Shown here: in pieces, positions 1 through 12,015 of the stretch | Layout of the letters: each line of letters opens with the position of its first letter | Numbering within the stretch: the stretch's first letter is position 1 | From: Acanthosoma haemorrhoidale | Lineage: Eukaryota > Arthropoda > Insecta > Hemiptera > Acanthosomatidae | Assembly (NCBI GenBank): GCA_930367205.1 | Contig: OV884012.1 | Span: 36,967,520 to 37,031,519 of the forward strand | Direction: 5' to 3' | DNA: 64,000 bases | Translations under genes and position numbers: made by a program | The notes under the pieces: model-generated | The model's database searches: none | What the model saw: only the letters and a program-made list of their open reading frames with translations | What the model was told of the DNA's origin: nothing

Positions 1-2011
1 TACTAGGATAATATAGTTTTAATGTATTTGTAAGTAGACAATTACAATAAAATTGTCATATATTACATTAAATTAGTAAAATTTAATTATATAAATAATT
101 ATCTGTTATTTAAGTCAATCTTTGAGTTAAATTATTTTATTGGTTTCTATAAATAAATGAAGTTATATAATCTAACTGGACATCACTGTGAAAATAATAA
201 GATATTTATATTTGCTTTTCATGTCTTTATTATTACCATGAGCACATTTGCAAATGATAAGTAAGCATATAGGATATCTGAGTATGTTAATAAGTATTAT
301 TTATTCCAAAAGGTTGAGTTTGTGTGAATCTAATGAATAATTGTTGGTTTCTGTACGTTAGGAAACTTTTCTGTTGCTTTTATGATAAAATACAATTGTT
401 AAATGACCCAGCTGACGAAAATGAACAGCTCAATAATTTCAACTATTTGGTATATGTTATATATCAGAATAAAATTTGTATTTTACCTCTAATGAAAATG
501 AAATATGCACGAAAACATAGTCAAGTTTCTAAAATAACAGATGAAATCCTTAATGTTTAATTGCGGAATACTATTTCTCTTATTATATATAATGTACTTA
601 TTGGAATGCACGAACATCAAATAGCAGAGATTAATTAAAAATTAAATGAGGACGCCTTGCGTTCCCTGCAGGCGTTTAATTATTGTTTTCGATTCAAAGA
701 GTTACAATAAATAAGATGAAATAATAATAACATAAATTAAATCGTAGAACTCCACTTTCTCATGTATTACTACACGTTTAATTTCAAATCGGGAGTACAT
801 TACAGTTCACTTGTAGTAGGGCTTACTATTTTAAATATATACAATAAATCTTTTTAGCCCCCCCCCCCCTACTTATATGCTGAAAATATTTTACCATTTT
901 TATTATTTCTGTTTATTCGAATCCCAGATGAATTCGTCGCTTTTGTCTACAGGTACTTGGACAGTGTTCAGTTATTTCTCTACGACTCCTCTCATCGGTG
1001 TGATATTTCATGAAGTCCAGATATTGTGGAGCTTGGGATACCTTAGAAATGCTATTAAGAGCAAAGGGTACATCGTCAGTAAGATACCTGGATAATTGCT
1101 GCCATCAGCAAATTAATAGTGCTCATTTTGGACTGGTATAATGCTGTAGTGAATGTGACTGGTGAACTCAAGAAATCGTTTTCTCCTTCGCGGGTAAACC
1201 CTAAAACATCACAAAAGTTTGCTCGATGAAATTTGTTACAATGTCACACTCCAACCATTTTTTTTTTCTCATAAATTGATATATTAATAATATTTCAGAG
1301 CACAAACGCTGGAATGCGCTGCAGATTTATTGCAAGTGGCGCAACTAACAAATAATCAGTAATTTAAACTCATTTATATTTAACAATATAATAAAATATC
1401 ATTAGTAGATTATTTTGTCAAAATCTATAAACCAAATACAAAAAACAACCCAAATTAATTATGCGAAATTGAGCCAAGGTATCACAGTCAATGTTACAAG
1501 TTCAAAGTAAAATCAAAAGTTCATTACTTTCAAATTAAAATTATACCAATATTGATATCACAATTTAATGATTAATTCTACTTTACGGGCTCAACAAAAG
1601 TAAAAGTAAATTCATATCTTAATGTTAAAATATACATTATTATACATTTAAATAATAATAATAAATACATTATTTACTCATGAGTTACACTCTTATAACA
1701 GTGTTGTAACTTCACTGTTTTCAAACAATTACTGGATCTATCTGCAGATAAGGGTGGGGGTCATCCCCTGTTCATGGACGATTTTAATATTTCCCCTTTT
1801 GTTTATATTATTCAAGCTGAAAGAGTCTAATATAGTTGATGGTAAATTGCGGCATCAGAAAAAAAATTTTCTACTTTTAAACTTTTGATTTCGGTGAGAG
1901 GTGTGGCATCACCTGATTTATCTTTTAAGGAAACGACGACAAAGAAACCATAATGGAGAACCAGGAAAGTGATGTTAAAGGCAATGATCACGACTTTCAA
2001 ATGTGCGTGAC
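1..2011. other. AT-rich stretch without recognisable gene
   Basis: The short ORFs here have no recognisable family, no clear splice sites and AT-driven composition. A C-run lies at 857-869. The stretch at 877-1095 is open on the plus strand but resembles nothing I know. I see no RNA gene. Confidence 0.5.
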
Positions 2012-2171
2012 AATTGCAATTTCGTTTAATTTATAACTATCGATTGAAGGATCTTTAACAATTTCAAGTTGATTTTTAATCAGTTTTACTATTATTTTTC
2101 GTGTTGTTACGCTCTGTTGTTTGTCAGCATGAAGATGACAACGATGTCGAAAGTTTTCCATGTATATCTTT
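2012..2171 (+). repeat. Direct repeat, copy a (partner at 4086-4243)
   Basis: About 160 bp are shared with 4086-4243 in the same orientation, from an attgcaattt-like start, through TTTATAACTATCGATTGAAG, to the ending CATGTATATCTT. Small indels and substitutions separate the copies. Family unknown; it may be an old dispersed element or a local duplication flanking the orphan exon at 2913-3324. Confidence 0.7.
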
Positions 2172-2445
2172 AAACTATTCAAAACCGATTTCAAATAAGG
2201 ATCAGTTTACTTTAAATGAAAAAAACAAAACAATGGGAATGAATTTGTGGTCTATTAAGTGAAATCGCACAAATGAATTAATAGTATACAATATCTGGAT
2301 AAGTAAGATGGGACAATGTAAACGAAGGTGAACTTACACCTCACGATCGATCTTACCAACTTCAGAAAAAAAAAAATATATATATTACAAAAAGAACGCA
2401 TAGAAATAATAACAACGCAAGAGGTGCTATAGTTATACAAATACA

Positions 2446-2748
2446 AACTGACAGACAGGCAAACCAGCGATTCGCCGCTTTTGGCTGAGTGTCTGAACTG
2501 ACAGACAGGCAGACCAGCGAGTCGCCGCTTTTGGCTGAGTATCTGAACTGACAGACAGGCAAACCAGCGATTCGCCGCTTTTGGCTGAGTGTCTGAACTG
2601 ACAGACAGGCAGACCAGCGATTCGCCGCTTTTGGCTGAGTGTCTGAACTGACAGACAGGCAGACCAGCGATTCACCGCTTTTGGCTGAGTGTCTGAACTG
2701 ACAGACAGGCAAACCAGCGATTCGCCGCTTTTGGCTGTGTCTGAACTG
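2446..2748. repeat. Minisatellite, six 50-bp units
   Basis: Six head-to-tail copies of a 50-bp unit beginning AACTGACAGACAGGC recur at 2446, 2496, 2546, 2596, 2646 and 2696; the last has lost 2 bp near its end. Units differ mainly by AAACC/AGACC, one GATT/GAGT, one CGCC/CACC and one GTGT/GTAT change. The minus strand of the unit has no stop in any of its three frames, so long cysteine-containing ORFs appear there. I treat them as by-products of the repeat rather than a protein. Confidence 0.9.
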
Positions 2749-2912
2749 AGGAAAGGAGGTCGTATCCTATCTATGTTTTTGACCTATAAAAATAATTTAC
2801 AAATATAACAGGTCTAGTACAGTTTCTGTGATTATTTTCTGGAAAGTTTGAGATTTCATTAATCAATTATGAACAATTAAATCCAAAATGGGGTTTTCGG
2901 AACATCTATTAC

Positions 2913-3324
2913 CTTGCGGGCTGCGAAGGCACGAACAAATGAGAAGGTATGCAGGCTTCGCGAATAGCCGTCCATCCTCTGCAAAGTGCGCCTTCCCTGT
3001 TCCAGCTCTTGCTTAAGATCATTCCTGATGAGGATCTCAAACCCTTTTTGCGCGGGTTCGATCCGCATTAGAAGGTCAGATATCACCTCTAACGACCTCT
3101 CAATCTTCTCGTACCTGCGCAGAACCGCCTTGAGCAGCTCTATTGCATTGGATATCCTCGACTCGACTACACCATTAGGTAGGTAGTAATATCGGTGGCT
3201 GTCGTACGTGAAGACCCGGTTCAAGTCATTTGTCACAGATCTAATGTACTCTTCTATGAGTACAATCAAATCTGAATGAATGAAGGGATTGATTCTTCTC
3301 AAACCAGTCCTCTTCCGACCCATC
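2913..3324 (-). CDS. Internal exon of an unrecognised protein
   Basis: This 412-bp open exon has a good acceptor (cattTCAG then GATGGG) and a good donor (CGCAAG then GTAATA). After its first base it gives 137 codons from MGRKRTG to RAFAARK. The ATG at 3323 could be the true start, with a 5'UTR intron just before it, or simply an internal Met. Codon use is balanced, unlike the AT-driven ORFs around it. The product looks helical and charged, with a Tyr-rich patch (DSHRYYYLPNG) near residues 42-52 and a long, likely helical or coiled segment after it; there is no signal peptide or membrane segment. I do not recognise the family. Partner exons were not found: the minisatellite lies downstream and repeats lie upstream. 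It could also be an exon left behind by an old duplication. Confidence 0.55.
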
Positions 3325-3700
3325 CTGAAATGATAAGTTTCAATGCTTAATATGTACAATTTTTTTTTAATATGAGGCATTACAATAAAATGATAAGGAA
3401 TAGTTCCATCATGATGGGCCTATCATAGTTAAGGACATAAATGTAGTAAATGTTTGAGAATAATATAAGAATTGCTGAATAATGACAATGATTAAATAAA
3501 TTAAGATTATACTAGTGTGGATCTGACCTTCGGTTTTGAAGACACTTCATTTTATTTTTATTCGATTCTGCTCTGGGTTGACTGTGAGCCTAAAAGTTCC
3601 TCGTGGGATTACCTCACCTCTTCCATTCAATATCCTTTAGCTAAAAAATTGAGTATAGTATTAAAAATATCAATATTGTACGTAATATTGTTAATTATTA

Positions 3701-3768
3701 CCGTCCCCTCTGTCTAGTGATTAGGATGCTGTCTTTTGTGCGGCAACCCGGGTTTGATCCTAGAATTT
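3701..3768 (+). repeat. tRNA-like (Pol III box) SINE head fragment
   Basis: An A-box-like TAGTGATTAGGATGC (about 3715) is followed by a B-box-like GGGTTTGATCC (about 3750), as in tRNA-Glu-type SINE heads. The spacing is about 8 nt short and the acceptor stem does not pair, so it is not a functional tRNA gene. Confidence 0.4.
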
Positions 3769-3803
3769 ATATGTTTGAACAGTGTTAACTCAGCCTCGTT
3801 AGG

Positions 3804-4109
3804 ATGACTGAGAAACTAGTTAAATATAAAATGGAGGCTACGGTCATGGGATCACCAATTTCTTCATTTTTTGGCGTTAATTTGTTTGTTACTAAAATAA
3901 TATTTTTAACTACTTCATCGGTTGGTTATATATTCACCAATCACTCAATATGTGATACTATGGATTGGTTTCAAGAACATGTTTTTTCAAAACAAGCCGG
4001 TAATCTAAATGAAGCACAATACAACGCTTATTCGCGTTGGTTCGAATCAAGATTATTTAGTTATTTTCTATTACATACAGTGGCCGTTGCAATTTTGTTA
4101 AATTTATAA
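3804..4109 (+). other. Unassigned open reading frame, 101 codons
   Basis: An ATG-started ORF runs into the second copy of the direct repeat (4086-4243), which supplies its C-terminus. It contains MGSPISS, which recalls an RT box B in Penelope-like elements, but no neighbouring RT motif supports that. Probably a chance ORF or a mobile-element scrap. Confidence 0.15.
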
Positions 4110-4243
4110 CTATCGATTGAAGCATTTTAAACAATTTTAAGTTGATTTTTAATCATTTTTACTATTAATTATAGTGTTGTTACGCTGTGTTGTTTGTCAG
4201 CATGAAGATGGCATTGATGTCGAAAGCTCTCCATGTATATCTT
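4086..4243 (+). repeat. Direct repeat, copy b (partner at 2012-2171)
   Basis: Same orientation and near-equal length as copy a, including TTTATAACTATCGATTGAAG and the stretch GTTTGTCAGCATGAAGATG. The pair brackets the minisatellite and the orphan exon. Confidence 0.7.
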
Positions 4244-4689
4244 GAGAGGCGTAAACTGATAAATTTTGAAAGATTGTTGATTTTTATAACATTCTAATTA
4301 TTTAATGTAGGTTTCTATTATGGAGTGTTACATATCTAATTAAAGTATTTTTATTTTTCAAAGCGTAAATCTAGGTATATTTGTATTTACATGTCTATGA
4401 GTGAATATTCAATTGTGTGTGTGTAATTGTTGATATAACAACTGTGAGTGTAATTGTATAAATATTTTATTCCTATTTTTGCAGCATGTTCTTGTTTTAT
4501 TTATTTATTTTTATTGTCTGAGAGGAGATAGTAGCCTATGGATCCCTCTTTATGTTAAATAAATGTTAGTTCTTAAGGGAAATAGTCCCCAGCTGTTGAC
4601 AGTTTTAAATATTTGCCTCAGGTTTGTTTACAAAAAAAGTCTCCAACTATGAAGTAGAAATATGATTTTTCCTACAACGGAAAATCTGC

Positions 4690-5115
4690 CACAATTAACA
4701 GTTTACCAGGACTTCCTCAATGCTCTCGTGTATCTCTTACCCTTTTTTATCTGTACATCGCCGACATCCTATCACACCCCTTAGATTGTTCCCCCTACTT
4801 TCACAAATCACGTAAACAACAAATGCAATAAAACTAAAAACCTCATCAGTAAAATATCACCCTACTTCCACAAAAAATCAAAACTGACGCCTGAAAACAA
4901 ATTAATACTACATAAAACAGTAATCCTGCATTGACAAATGCAGGACCAAGATTGGAGCTACACATGTCCTTCAAAATTCGGAGTAGTACAAAACATCACA
5001 CCAAGATAACCACCCACAGAATACCAAGTTTCCAGATCCAAAAACCCATTAATAAGATAAATAAGCAATTACAGTAAGCATTCCCACAAAATATACATCA
5101 ACAAACGTACAAAAG
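4690..5115 (+). pseudogene. Degenerate LINE reverse transcriptase fragment
   Basis: Translated in shifting frames, the stretch gives an RT box B relic (GLPQCSRVSLTLFYLYIADI, where GLPQGS-LSP-LF-LYI-DI is expected). A RT tail follows (KLTPENKLILYKTVIL, then NAG-PRLE), matching the K-L----K--LYK--I-P---YA block after the RT palm in Jockey and I-type elements. Frameshifts separate the pieces, so it is dead. The catalytic DD box is not readable. The assignment rests on two short motifs in the right order and spacing. Confidence 0.5.
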
Positions 5116-7675
5116 ATACCATGTTCGATACGCGGTCACCGGACATGACATGTCATTCATATATTGTGTGAAACTAGCCTAACAATTGTTACAAATTACT
5201 GGAACAGCAAATAAGACTTGTTTGAGAAGCGTGAGGATCAACACAGTTGGATTTGATTTTTGGTTCTACAGATGAAATGAGATAATGTTAGGTCTCAGTT
5301 TGGAAATGAAAAAATAGAATTACTTTCTCAAATCGGTCAAACAAAGAACAACGAAAAATAAACAAACAAAGAAACTCGTCAACATTTTAATTTTAAGTTT
5401 TACACCCAAGAGAAATCATGATGTTGAAAAAAATAGTGAAATATTCAAATTATTTAACTTATATTGAAAACATTCAAATATAAACTAAAAAAATAATTAG
5501 TACAATTTTTTTTTCGTTATTGTCTAAGATGAAAATGATAATTTGACTTGAGAAATTTATAAATACATTAATTTTGTGATCTCTTAGATGAAATAGGTCA
5601 TCAATTTATGACAAATAGAGAAGAAACGTGACAAATGGATAGTTCATGAAATATCACGTACATTTACAATGATATTTCATTCTAAACATTTAATGGCATT
5701 CAATTAAGTTTTTAATGCTTTAAAAGAATAATATATCTTAAGATCATTGTGTAATTTTAAGCAATCCTTCGTAAAAGTTAGCTTTCGTAGACATTTAAAA
5801 ATAAAACGCGTTAAATCAAGAATAACTTACAGAGAGGGTATACACGAGTGAGTGTCTTCCATCGTGGCCAACCAATCACTAATAAATATTTATTTATGAT
5901 AAGAAGGATAAGACAGGTATTTGTTAGTTTATTTCAAAACAATCGGATATTGTGATGGTTGTAGGACTCCTTAACTTTTTGCAGCGTGCAATCGGATTTT
6001 ACTGGCCGAAATCGAAGTGGACAGAATTAAAGATTATCGAAAAAATATTTATTAGGCTACCAATTGACTAGAAATAGGCAAATATATACATATATTTATA
6101 AATGTAATGGGGTGCTTTTAGAAAGTTGTAAATATGTAGGTAATTTGTTTATCTACTTAACCTAGGTTTAAAGTATCAACGCCTGTTTAAGAGATCCTAT
6201 TGATTTAATCGAATATGTTTCTTATATTTACTAACGTAAAAAAATAAAAGGTATTCTTCTTTTCAGTATTGGACCCCTTCGTGGAGATCGTAAGTTTATC
6301 TTAGTCGAGAGTGCTCCTAAGTGTCATTTATTTGATACTTGGCATTGATATTTGATACGTTGCTATTATTTAACTTGCGTAGTATTGAATCGTTACTTTC
6401 CCCTTTAACATCTGGAACCAATCGCAAAGGCATTTGTAAATATAAAACATTTTTCAGAAAGAACTAGCTAGTAGTAAGATTAATAAGTATTCTTTCTCTT
6501 GTGCCAAATAAATAAATTCCTAGGTTTAACATAAACTGTGAGCTCCATGTTTGTGACTTCGTTCTCCGTTAGTCGGCTTCTTAAGCCGGGTTCTGAGTAC
6601 TGATAGTCATGATTCGTCAAAGGTGGGAATATTATCCCTGCAACATTGGCAACACACAACTTAACAACATAACATACAACATGCAATTGTGGATTTCCGT
6701 ATTAGTTTACATTATTATGGTAGCCATATTGTATTTATATAGGTTTACACAGACTTTTTATTATTGTTCGTTACTGTAGCTTTGAATTAGAACTAAAAAC
6801 CTAGCTGTCAGTACAATTAAAACCAACAAATTTGATCTATTCCACATTAACTCGAAATATGCCGTATTGCTGTTGGTATAATAAAAAAAAATATATTTTA
6901 AGAATGTTCGAGAAATAAAATTTAAATTAAATAACCTCGAACCGGTTTTGCCGACTTTTAAATTTTACAGCACGGAAGCTATTTAGAATAGAATAGAACA
7001 AAATTTTCCTCCCGGGCTAAAGGTCCTCCGAATAATAATATTGCTCAGATGACAAATTCACATCTGGCCAATAAAAATAATTATAACATCATAATAAAAA
7101 AAGAAAACAAAACGAAATAGTAATAATGCAAAATAAAGTGAATAATAATAATAACAATTATGAAATAAAATATAATTGTTTAACTGCCTAAATAAAGGCC
7201 TGTGTAAATAAAGACCATACGAAATCAATAAAACAAAACAAAACAAAAGTCTGTAAAGTAAGACATCAAATAAAAAACAATATAATTAAAACGAAAGAAA
7301 ACAAGATAGTGGCATACAAACTGAATCGTTCCTTGGCTAACATGCGTCTCTTTGGTTGGTGAGGAGGTCTTGGAATAGAGGAGTTTTAAAGGCTCGTAGG
7401 GATGGTGGGATATTAGGAGGTAGACGATTCTAGAGGTTAGTAAAGCGAGCAAGGAAAGACCGATCGTACGCTGCAGTCCCCTCCCCCCCCCAACCCCTTT
7501 TATTAACATTTTTTTATAACAGATGGTCAAAATACAATGAACAAGTCTTACAATTTACAAATTCTCCTCATGCTGCATGCATAGATGCATTTGAAGCAGG
7601 GTAGATTTACTAATACAATTGTCTTTTTAACAGTGAAAAAATATCAATAAATAATAATAATAACAAACAGGACTA
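5116..7675. other. AT-rich stretch without recognisable gene
   Basis: Only short, low-complexity ORFs occur (for example 6480-6686, 7058-7246 and 7225-7530, minus). There is a C-rich run near 7483-7497. I see no conserved motif, RNA gene or clear repeat. Confidence 0.45.
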
Positions 7676-8200
7676 GGTGATGGGGCTCACCAAGAAAAAA
7701 GGGAAACTTACAAACTAGAGCCCAAGACTAAAGTGTTCCTGCCTCGACTGCGCCCTTCCATCGATAGGGGAACGGAGCAGGGGTTATCGTGCTAAACACC
7801 GGGTTGGTCAAGTACTGTAATGAGTCGAAAAATTTGATGTGCCTACGTTGAATGAATTCATCCACCGTAGGCAGATCAAAGAACTCGTGAAGCTCACTAT
7901 TGCTCCGCTACTCGAATGAAGTATGTCTGACCACTTTCATCAGTATACCGTTTTGGCATTGTTGGAGTCGCCGAGCTGTCGTATACGTCAGATGACGAAA
8001 AAACGGTGCACCATACAGCAGAGCAGGCCTGAGCACACTCTTGTAAATCATGAGCTTTAGGCGCTGCAGTTTTGTGGGCAGGAGTATAAAGGTCAGAGAG
8101 ACGTGTTCTTGTGCTCCAGGAGAGGACTGAAGTAAAATCTTCTATAAGTAGACCTGGCAGACTGGCAGACGAATTAGCAAGAATACACCTCAAGAGCGTT
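7676..8200 (-). pseudogene. LINE family 2, 3' fragment (diverged copy)
   Basis: On the minus strand this aligns block by block with the C-terminal and 3' region of the LINE at 54350-55880: the stretch after RT with a conserved GAPFF/GAPLF-like site, the GEFI-RR-HIK-FDSL-type block, and the 3'UTR. Many frameshifts are present. The 3' end is marked by the hairpin sequence at 7676-7691 (GGTGATGGGGCTCACC read on plus), followed outward by an ATT-rich tail. It is 5'-truncated, as is usual for LINEs, and more diverged than the intronic copy, so either older or another subfamily. Confidence 0.7.
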
Positions 8201-9526
8201 ATTTAGCGGCTGCACACTTACTTAGACGGTCTGTTGGAAGGCCCAGTGCAGTCATTCTGGTGTGGACACTGGCCGCTTACGGGGAGCCCGCCTTTTTCCT
8301 ATCCTACTCATGATGATAGTTCATTAAATAGTTATCTACAGTTATTTAAAACAGTGTTTCTATTATGAATCTCAACCCGGCTATTTCTGATATCCCATTT
8401 CCCAGATATATATAAGGAAGGAGACGCGAATTGTTGGTTTGAAAAAGGAATGATCTGAGGAAATATTGTGCACGGAGGGAGTTCAAGAGCCACCCTAACT
8501 CGGCGTGGAGGTAAATAAAAAACACCATTTTATCATTTAAGCTTTTTAATTCCCCCGTGGTTATAGAACATAATAAAAACTGCAATTTTAATAAAACACT
8601 ACAAAAAATATAGCTGTTTTTTAATAGTTCTTAAAAATCCGATGAGGGTCCTCCAGTACTAACTCTGAGATCCTCCAAGATAGTATCTTCAAATCGTATG
8701 TCCTTAATTAGTTATGTGTACATGATTCATTGTTATATTCCCATATCATGAAATTACATTTCGCTTATTCAGTAGTAATAATGCTGATCTGATTCATACT
8801 ATATAAATTTATACAGTATTTACAAACATATTTCGATTTATAATCGAGGTAAACCAATTCGGTACATAAGAAAAAAAATTGATGTAGTAGGGGAACAATC
8901 ATGGAACAACTGATTTTAAAATTACATGATGAGCAAAACATGCAAATATTTTTCATTTTTCCGCTTATAAATTAAGAATCGGATTAATTATTTGATAAAA
9001 AGTAACATAGTATAAAAGGGGTTCATGAGGAAAAAAAGAATTTCTGGTTTTGTTCTTATTGTTTATTATTCAAAGCAAAACTATACAATTATATTTTTTT
9101 TCAAACATTATTGTTTTAATTTTAGTTTATCGACTAGTGGTGTATGGTCCACGCCACATCTGTCACAAGCGAGGAACCTCTTATCGATCAACCAAGTAAC
9201 GTCTAAACTAAAAACAAAATGATAATATCATATAATAATAATATAATCCTAAAGCACTCCCGCTCTTAATATTCAAATTTGTAAAGACTGGCTTTTTTGT
9301 CAACATTTCATTCTGAGATTTTGGACCTCCATCAAATCATGAAGGCCGTATTGTTCCCTTATTTATTTGTCCTATCAATGCGACCTCAATCATCCTTTCA
9401 TTTACCAAGCCATGGAAAGAAAAGTGACAGATATAAATATTACTAATTAGTGATTGAAATGCATAAGAATTGGAACGCAGGGCACTGCCACACCGAGAAT
9501 CTATAACGTGGTGAATAGAAGTGAAG
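8201..9526. other. Stretch without recognisable gene
   Basis: No ORF with a recognisable family is present. Sequence from about 9449 on resembles 11047 onward (shared GCATAAGAAT and GCCACAC motifs) and belongs to the 3' flank of the decayed receptor copies. Confidence 0.4.
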
Positions 9527-10014
9527 TTATGTGGAGATTGAGGTTATGTTTATGACTCTTATAACCAGTGGGTATCCAATTCGAGGAAACAAAACGTCAA
9601 ACTCCACTGTGCTGTTGATCAATACCTGGCAATGTGCACCCTACCCTGAAAACGATTGAAATACTGAATGAAGACATGTGAATGCATGATTAGTATGAAA
9701 ATATGGTATTGATAATTTAATTGCTTTCGATAAAACGATTATTTTATGCGCAACATAAAATCCAACCCATTAACGTCCTTTATAAAATATCCCAAATGTA
9801 GATGCTACAAGATTTATAATATAAATTGATTTAAACAAGCTGTCCAATGTTGTAACATTTAATACAGCGTTGGTTACTATTTATTTTACGAAAGATTACC
9901 CACATTTTGCAAATAGTTTAAAATTATACTAAATAGTTTTTCTTATATCTTGAAGCATATAAGATGTGAATGCTTTATGAGAAGATTGAAAATTTCTTTT
10001 TTAAATATTTCGGT
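9527..10014 (-). pseudogene. Gustatory receptor pseudogene, last two exons
   Basis: Two pieces match exons 3 and 4 of the receptor at 13432-15388. The upstream piece (start 10014, after a T-rich acceptor) aligns with exon 3 but has about 2 extra bases and an in-frame stop, and its donor is not intact. The downstream piece (9527-9645, after TTTTCAG) starts GRVHIAR, hits a frameshift and stop, then resumes as TVEFDVLFPRIGYPLVI, matching TVEFNIFGFFKIGYPLS of the intact-looking gene. It then reads ITSIST and a TAA where the TY of the family's C-terminal motif is expected. The 5' exons are missing, and a LINE fragment lies directly upstream (10046-10700). A clear relic of a tandem duplicate. Confidence 0.65.
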
Positions 10015-10045
10015 CTAAAAAAAAAAGGTCTTTATTAACATTATG

Positions 10046-10700
10046 CTCCTCCTTCATTTATTAGGGGCCCAGTTGATTGGGACCACTTCCGCGAGCCTCT
10101 TGCAGAGTCCGTAAACCTCAAATTGTCCCTGAAAACATCCCAAGACCTAGACGATGCAGTGCATTCTTTCTGGTCCAGAGACCGGCTTGGGAGGCATCGT
10201 CACCCCATCGTCACCCAAAAATCCATAATCATAATAGTTTACCTCAGCATCTCAAAGACCTAATCCAATCCAAACGCCGCTCCAGAACAGTGTGGCAAAG
10301 ATCCCGGCATCCTGCTGATCGCCGCTCGTACAATCAGTACTGCCGATTGGTAAAGCGGCGATTGGGATCCTTCCGTTCCGATTATTTCAATTCCTACCTC
10401 TCCTCTCTGTCTACCAGGGATAACTCCTTGTGGAATGTAACCAAAAAAATCCTAAAGTATCAACCTGTTTCACATCCACTCCGTCGTGATGATGGGTCCT
10501 GGGCGGCCTCGGATGGGGATAGGTCGGAGGAATTTGCTCTGCATCTTACCCATACTTTCACCCAACTCACCTTTCTCATCAAAACCATACTCACAGCACA
10601 ACTGTGGAAGATTTCCTCACTTCACCTATTCCTCTCTCTCTTCCACCAAAAGCCATTAACCCCTCTGAGGTCAAATACCTTCTGAAAAACATACCTGTGA
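10046..10700 (+). pseudogene. LINE family 1 ORF2 fragment (linker to start of RT)
   Basis: The sequence matches 34,900-35,560 (minus) closely, from the ATTTATTAGG-GCCCAGTTGATTGG block, through LKDLIQSKRRSRTVWQRS and LSSLSTRDNSLW, to the PLSLPPKAINPSEVKYLLKN stretch just before RT box 1. It breaks off there, so both ends are truncated. A frameshift lies near 10580. A LINE copy lacking its 3' end must have been cut after insertion or moved by other means. It sits against the receptor pseudogene. Confidence 0.85.
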
Positions 10701-12015
10701 TTTTCATGTACTATGTAAAATATAGACTCAATAAAATAGTGTGTAAAATCATACTTGCAACTTTATACAAGTATAACGTTTGGACTCATCCTGGGAGTTG
10801 ATACTTGATATCATAACTGCGAATATATAACTGAGGGAATTTTTGGGATATTGGTTTAAGTTAATGAAGTAGAGATGGTATATTTTCAACAAGTTTATAA
10901 AATAACAACGATTCATCATATTACGCATGTCCTGACAACAAGAAAAGAAAGATATTTGTTAAAGAAATGTAGCAACTATAATTAATAAATGTTATAGGAG
11001 TGCCAATAAGTAAAACAGTTGTCAATTTCTTACATATAATGCAAATTATTGCTTGAATTGCATAAGAATCATAATGTTGGTAAAAGCCACACAGATAATC
11101 TGTAACATGAAAAGAAACATATATGTGTTTTTATTTACGATTATTTAACAAACTAGTGAATGGTCAATTCATACATTTTAAATTTACCGTTTGAATGGCT
11201 TCATGTAAAAAGGGCATTAGTCGAATCAAAGGAAACAAAATATAAGTTAGACAAAGTAAAATTAAATAAATTGTATTGAAGGTACTATAAAACATTCTAG
11301 GAAGGTAGGCAACAGATTTCCATGTAAAAAGTCCAGATTATCTGTAGCATTTATTGGGCCCTCAATGGAAATTGTGAAAATGGCACTTCCGAGAAATTTA
11401 GTACAAATTTAGATACTATAAACAAATAAAGAGTTAGGAAGTTTTAGATCAAGCTCCACTCAAAAGCCAGTTTCCTGAAAAACTAGGAAAACAAAATTAA
11501 TTGTAATTGCGGGCGATGGCGAGCAAAAAGCAAACATTTATTCAACAATCTTATGTCAAAATTGTTTACTACAAGTTTAATTTTGGATTTTTAACTCTTT
11601 TTAATGAAGCGCATTTCGATTGCATGGTTACAGAAAAAACAAATGATCAAGTGAAGGGCCAGAAGGATTTTTTATTAAATTATTACTCTGTACTAAGCCA
11701 CTCGAACTGGTTTTATGCAACACCAGTCTATAATTTTTGAATATTCACAGGATCTCTGTAACTCATAAAACCCAATTAGATAAGAAACAATTTTTTTATT
11801 GATGCAATCGTAAAATGCCTTACACGATTGCATCAGTAAAAAATCAAATATTGACTCCAAGCGTTTTGTTTTTTATTTTCCAACAATTGGCATGACTGGA
11901 CTGATGCCTTTTTTTTACTCGAAGCTATACATCGAAGTACACGGCAATTGGCTGATAAGACAATGATCAACATCCTTAACAGATTAACGTTTTTCAATTT
12001 GTTATTCATACCATA
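10701..12015. other. AT-rich stretch with a possible third receptor relic (11047-11290)
   Basis: The part at 11047-11290 resembles 9449-9660: GCATAAGAAT, then GCCACAC and AATCT-TAAC, then GGAAACAAAA in the position of receptor exon 4. It has no intact frame. It reads as a heavily decayed third copy of the receptor 3' end, with low certainty. The ORF at 11507-11740 has no recognisable family. Confidence 0.35.

Noticed and set aside
2362..2712. Cysteine-containing repeat ORFs on the minus strand
   Set aside because: They are products of a 50-bp minisatellite whose unit lacks stops in all minus frames; no start context or splice signal supports a gene.
3804..4109. Penelope-like RT from the motif MGSPISS
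   Set aside because: A single short motif without any neighbouring RT block.
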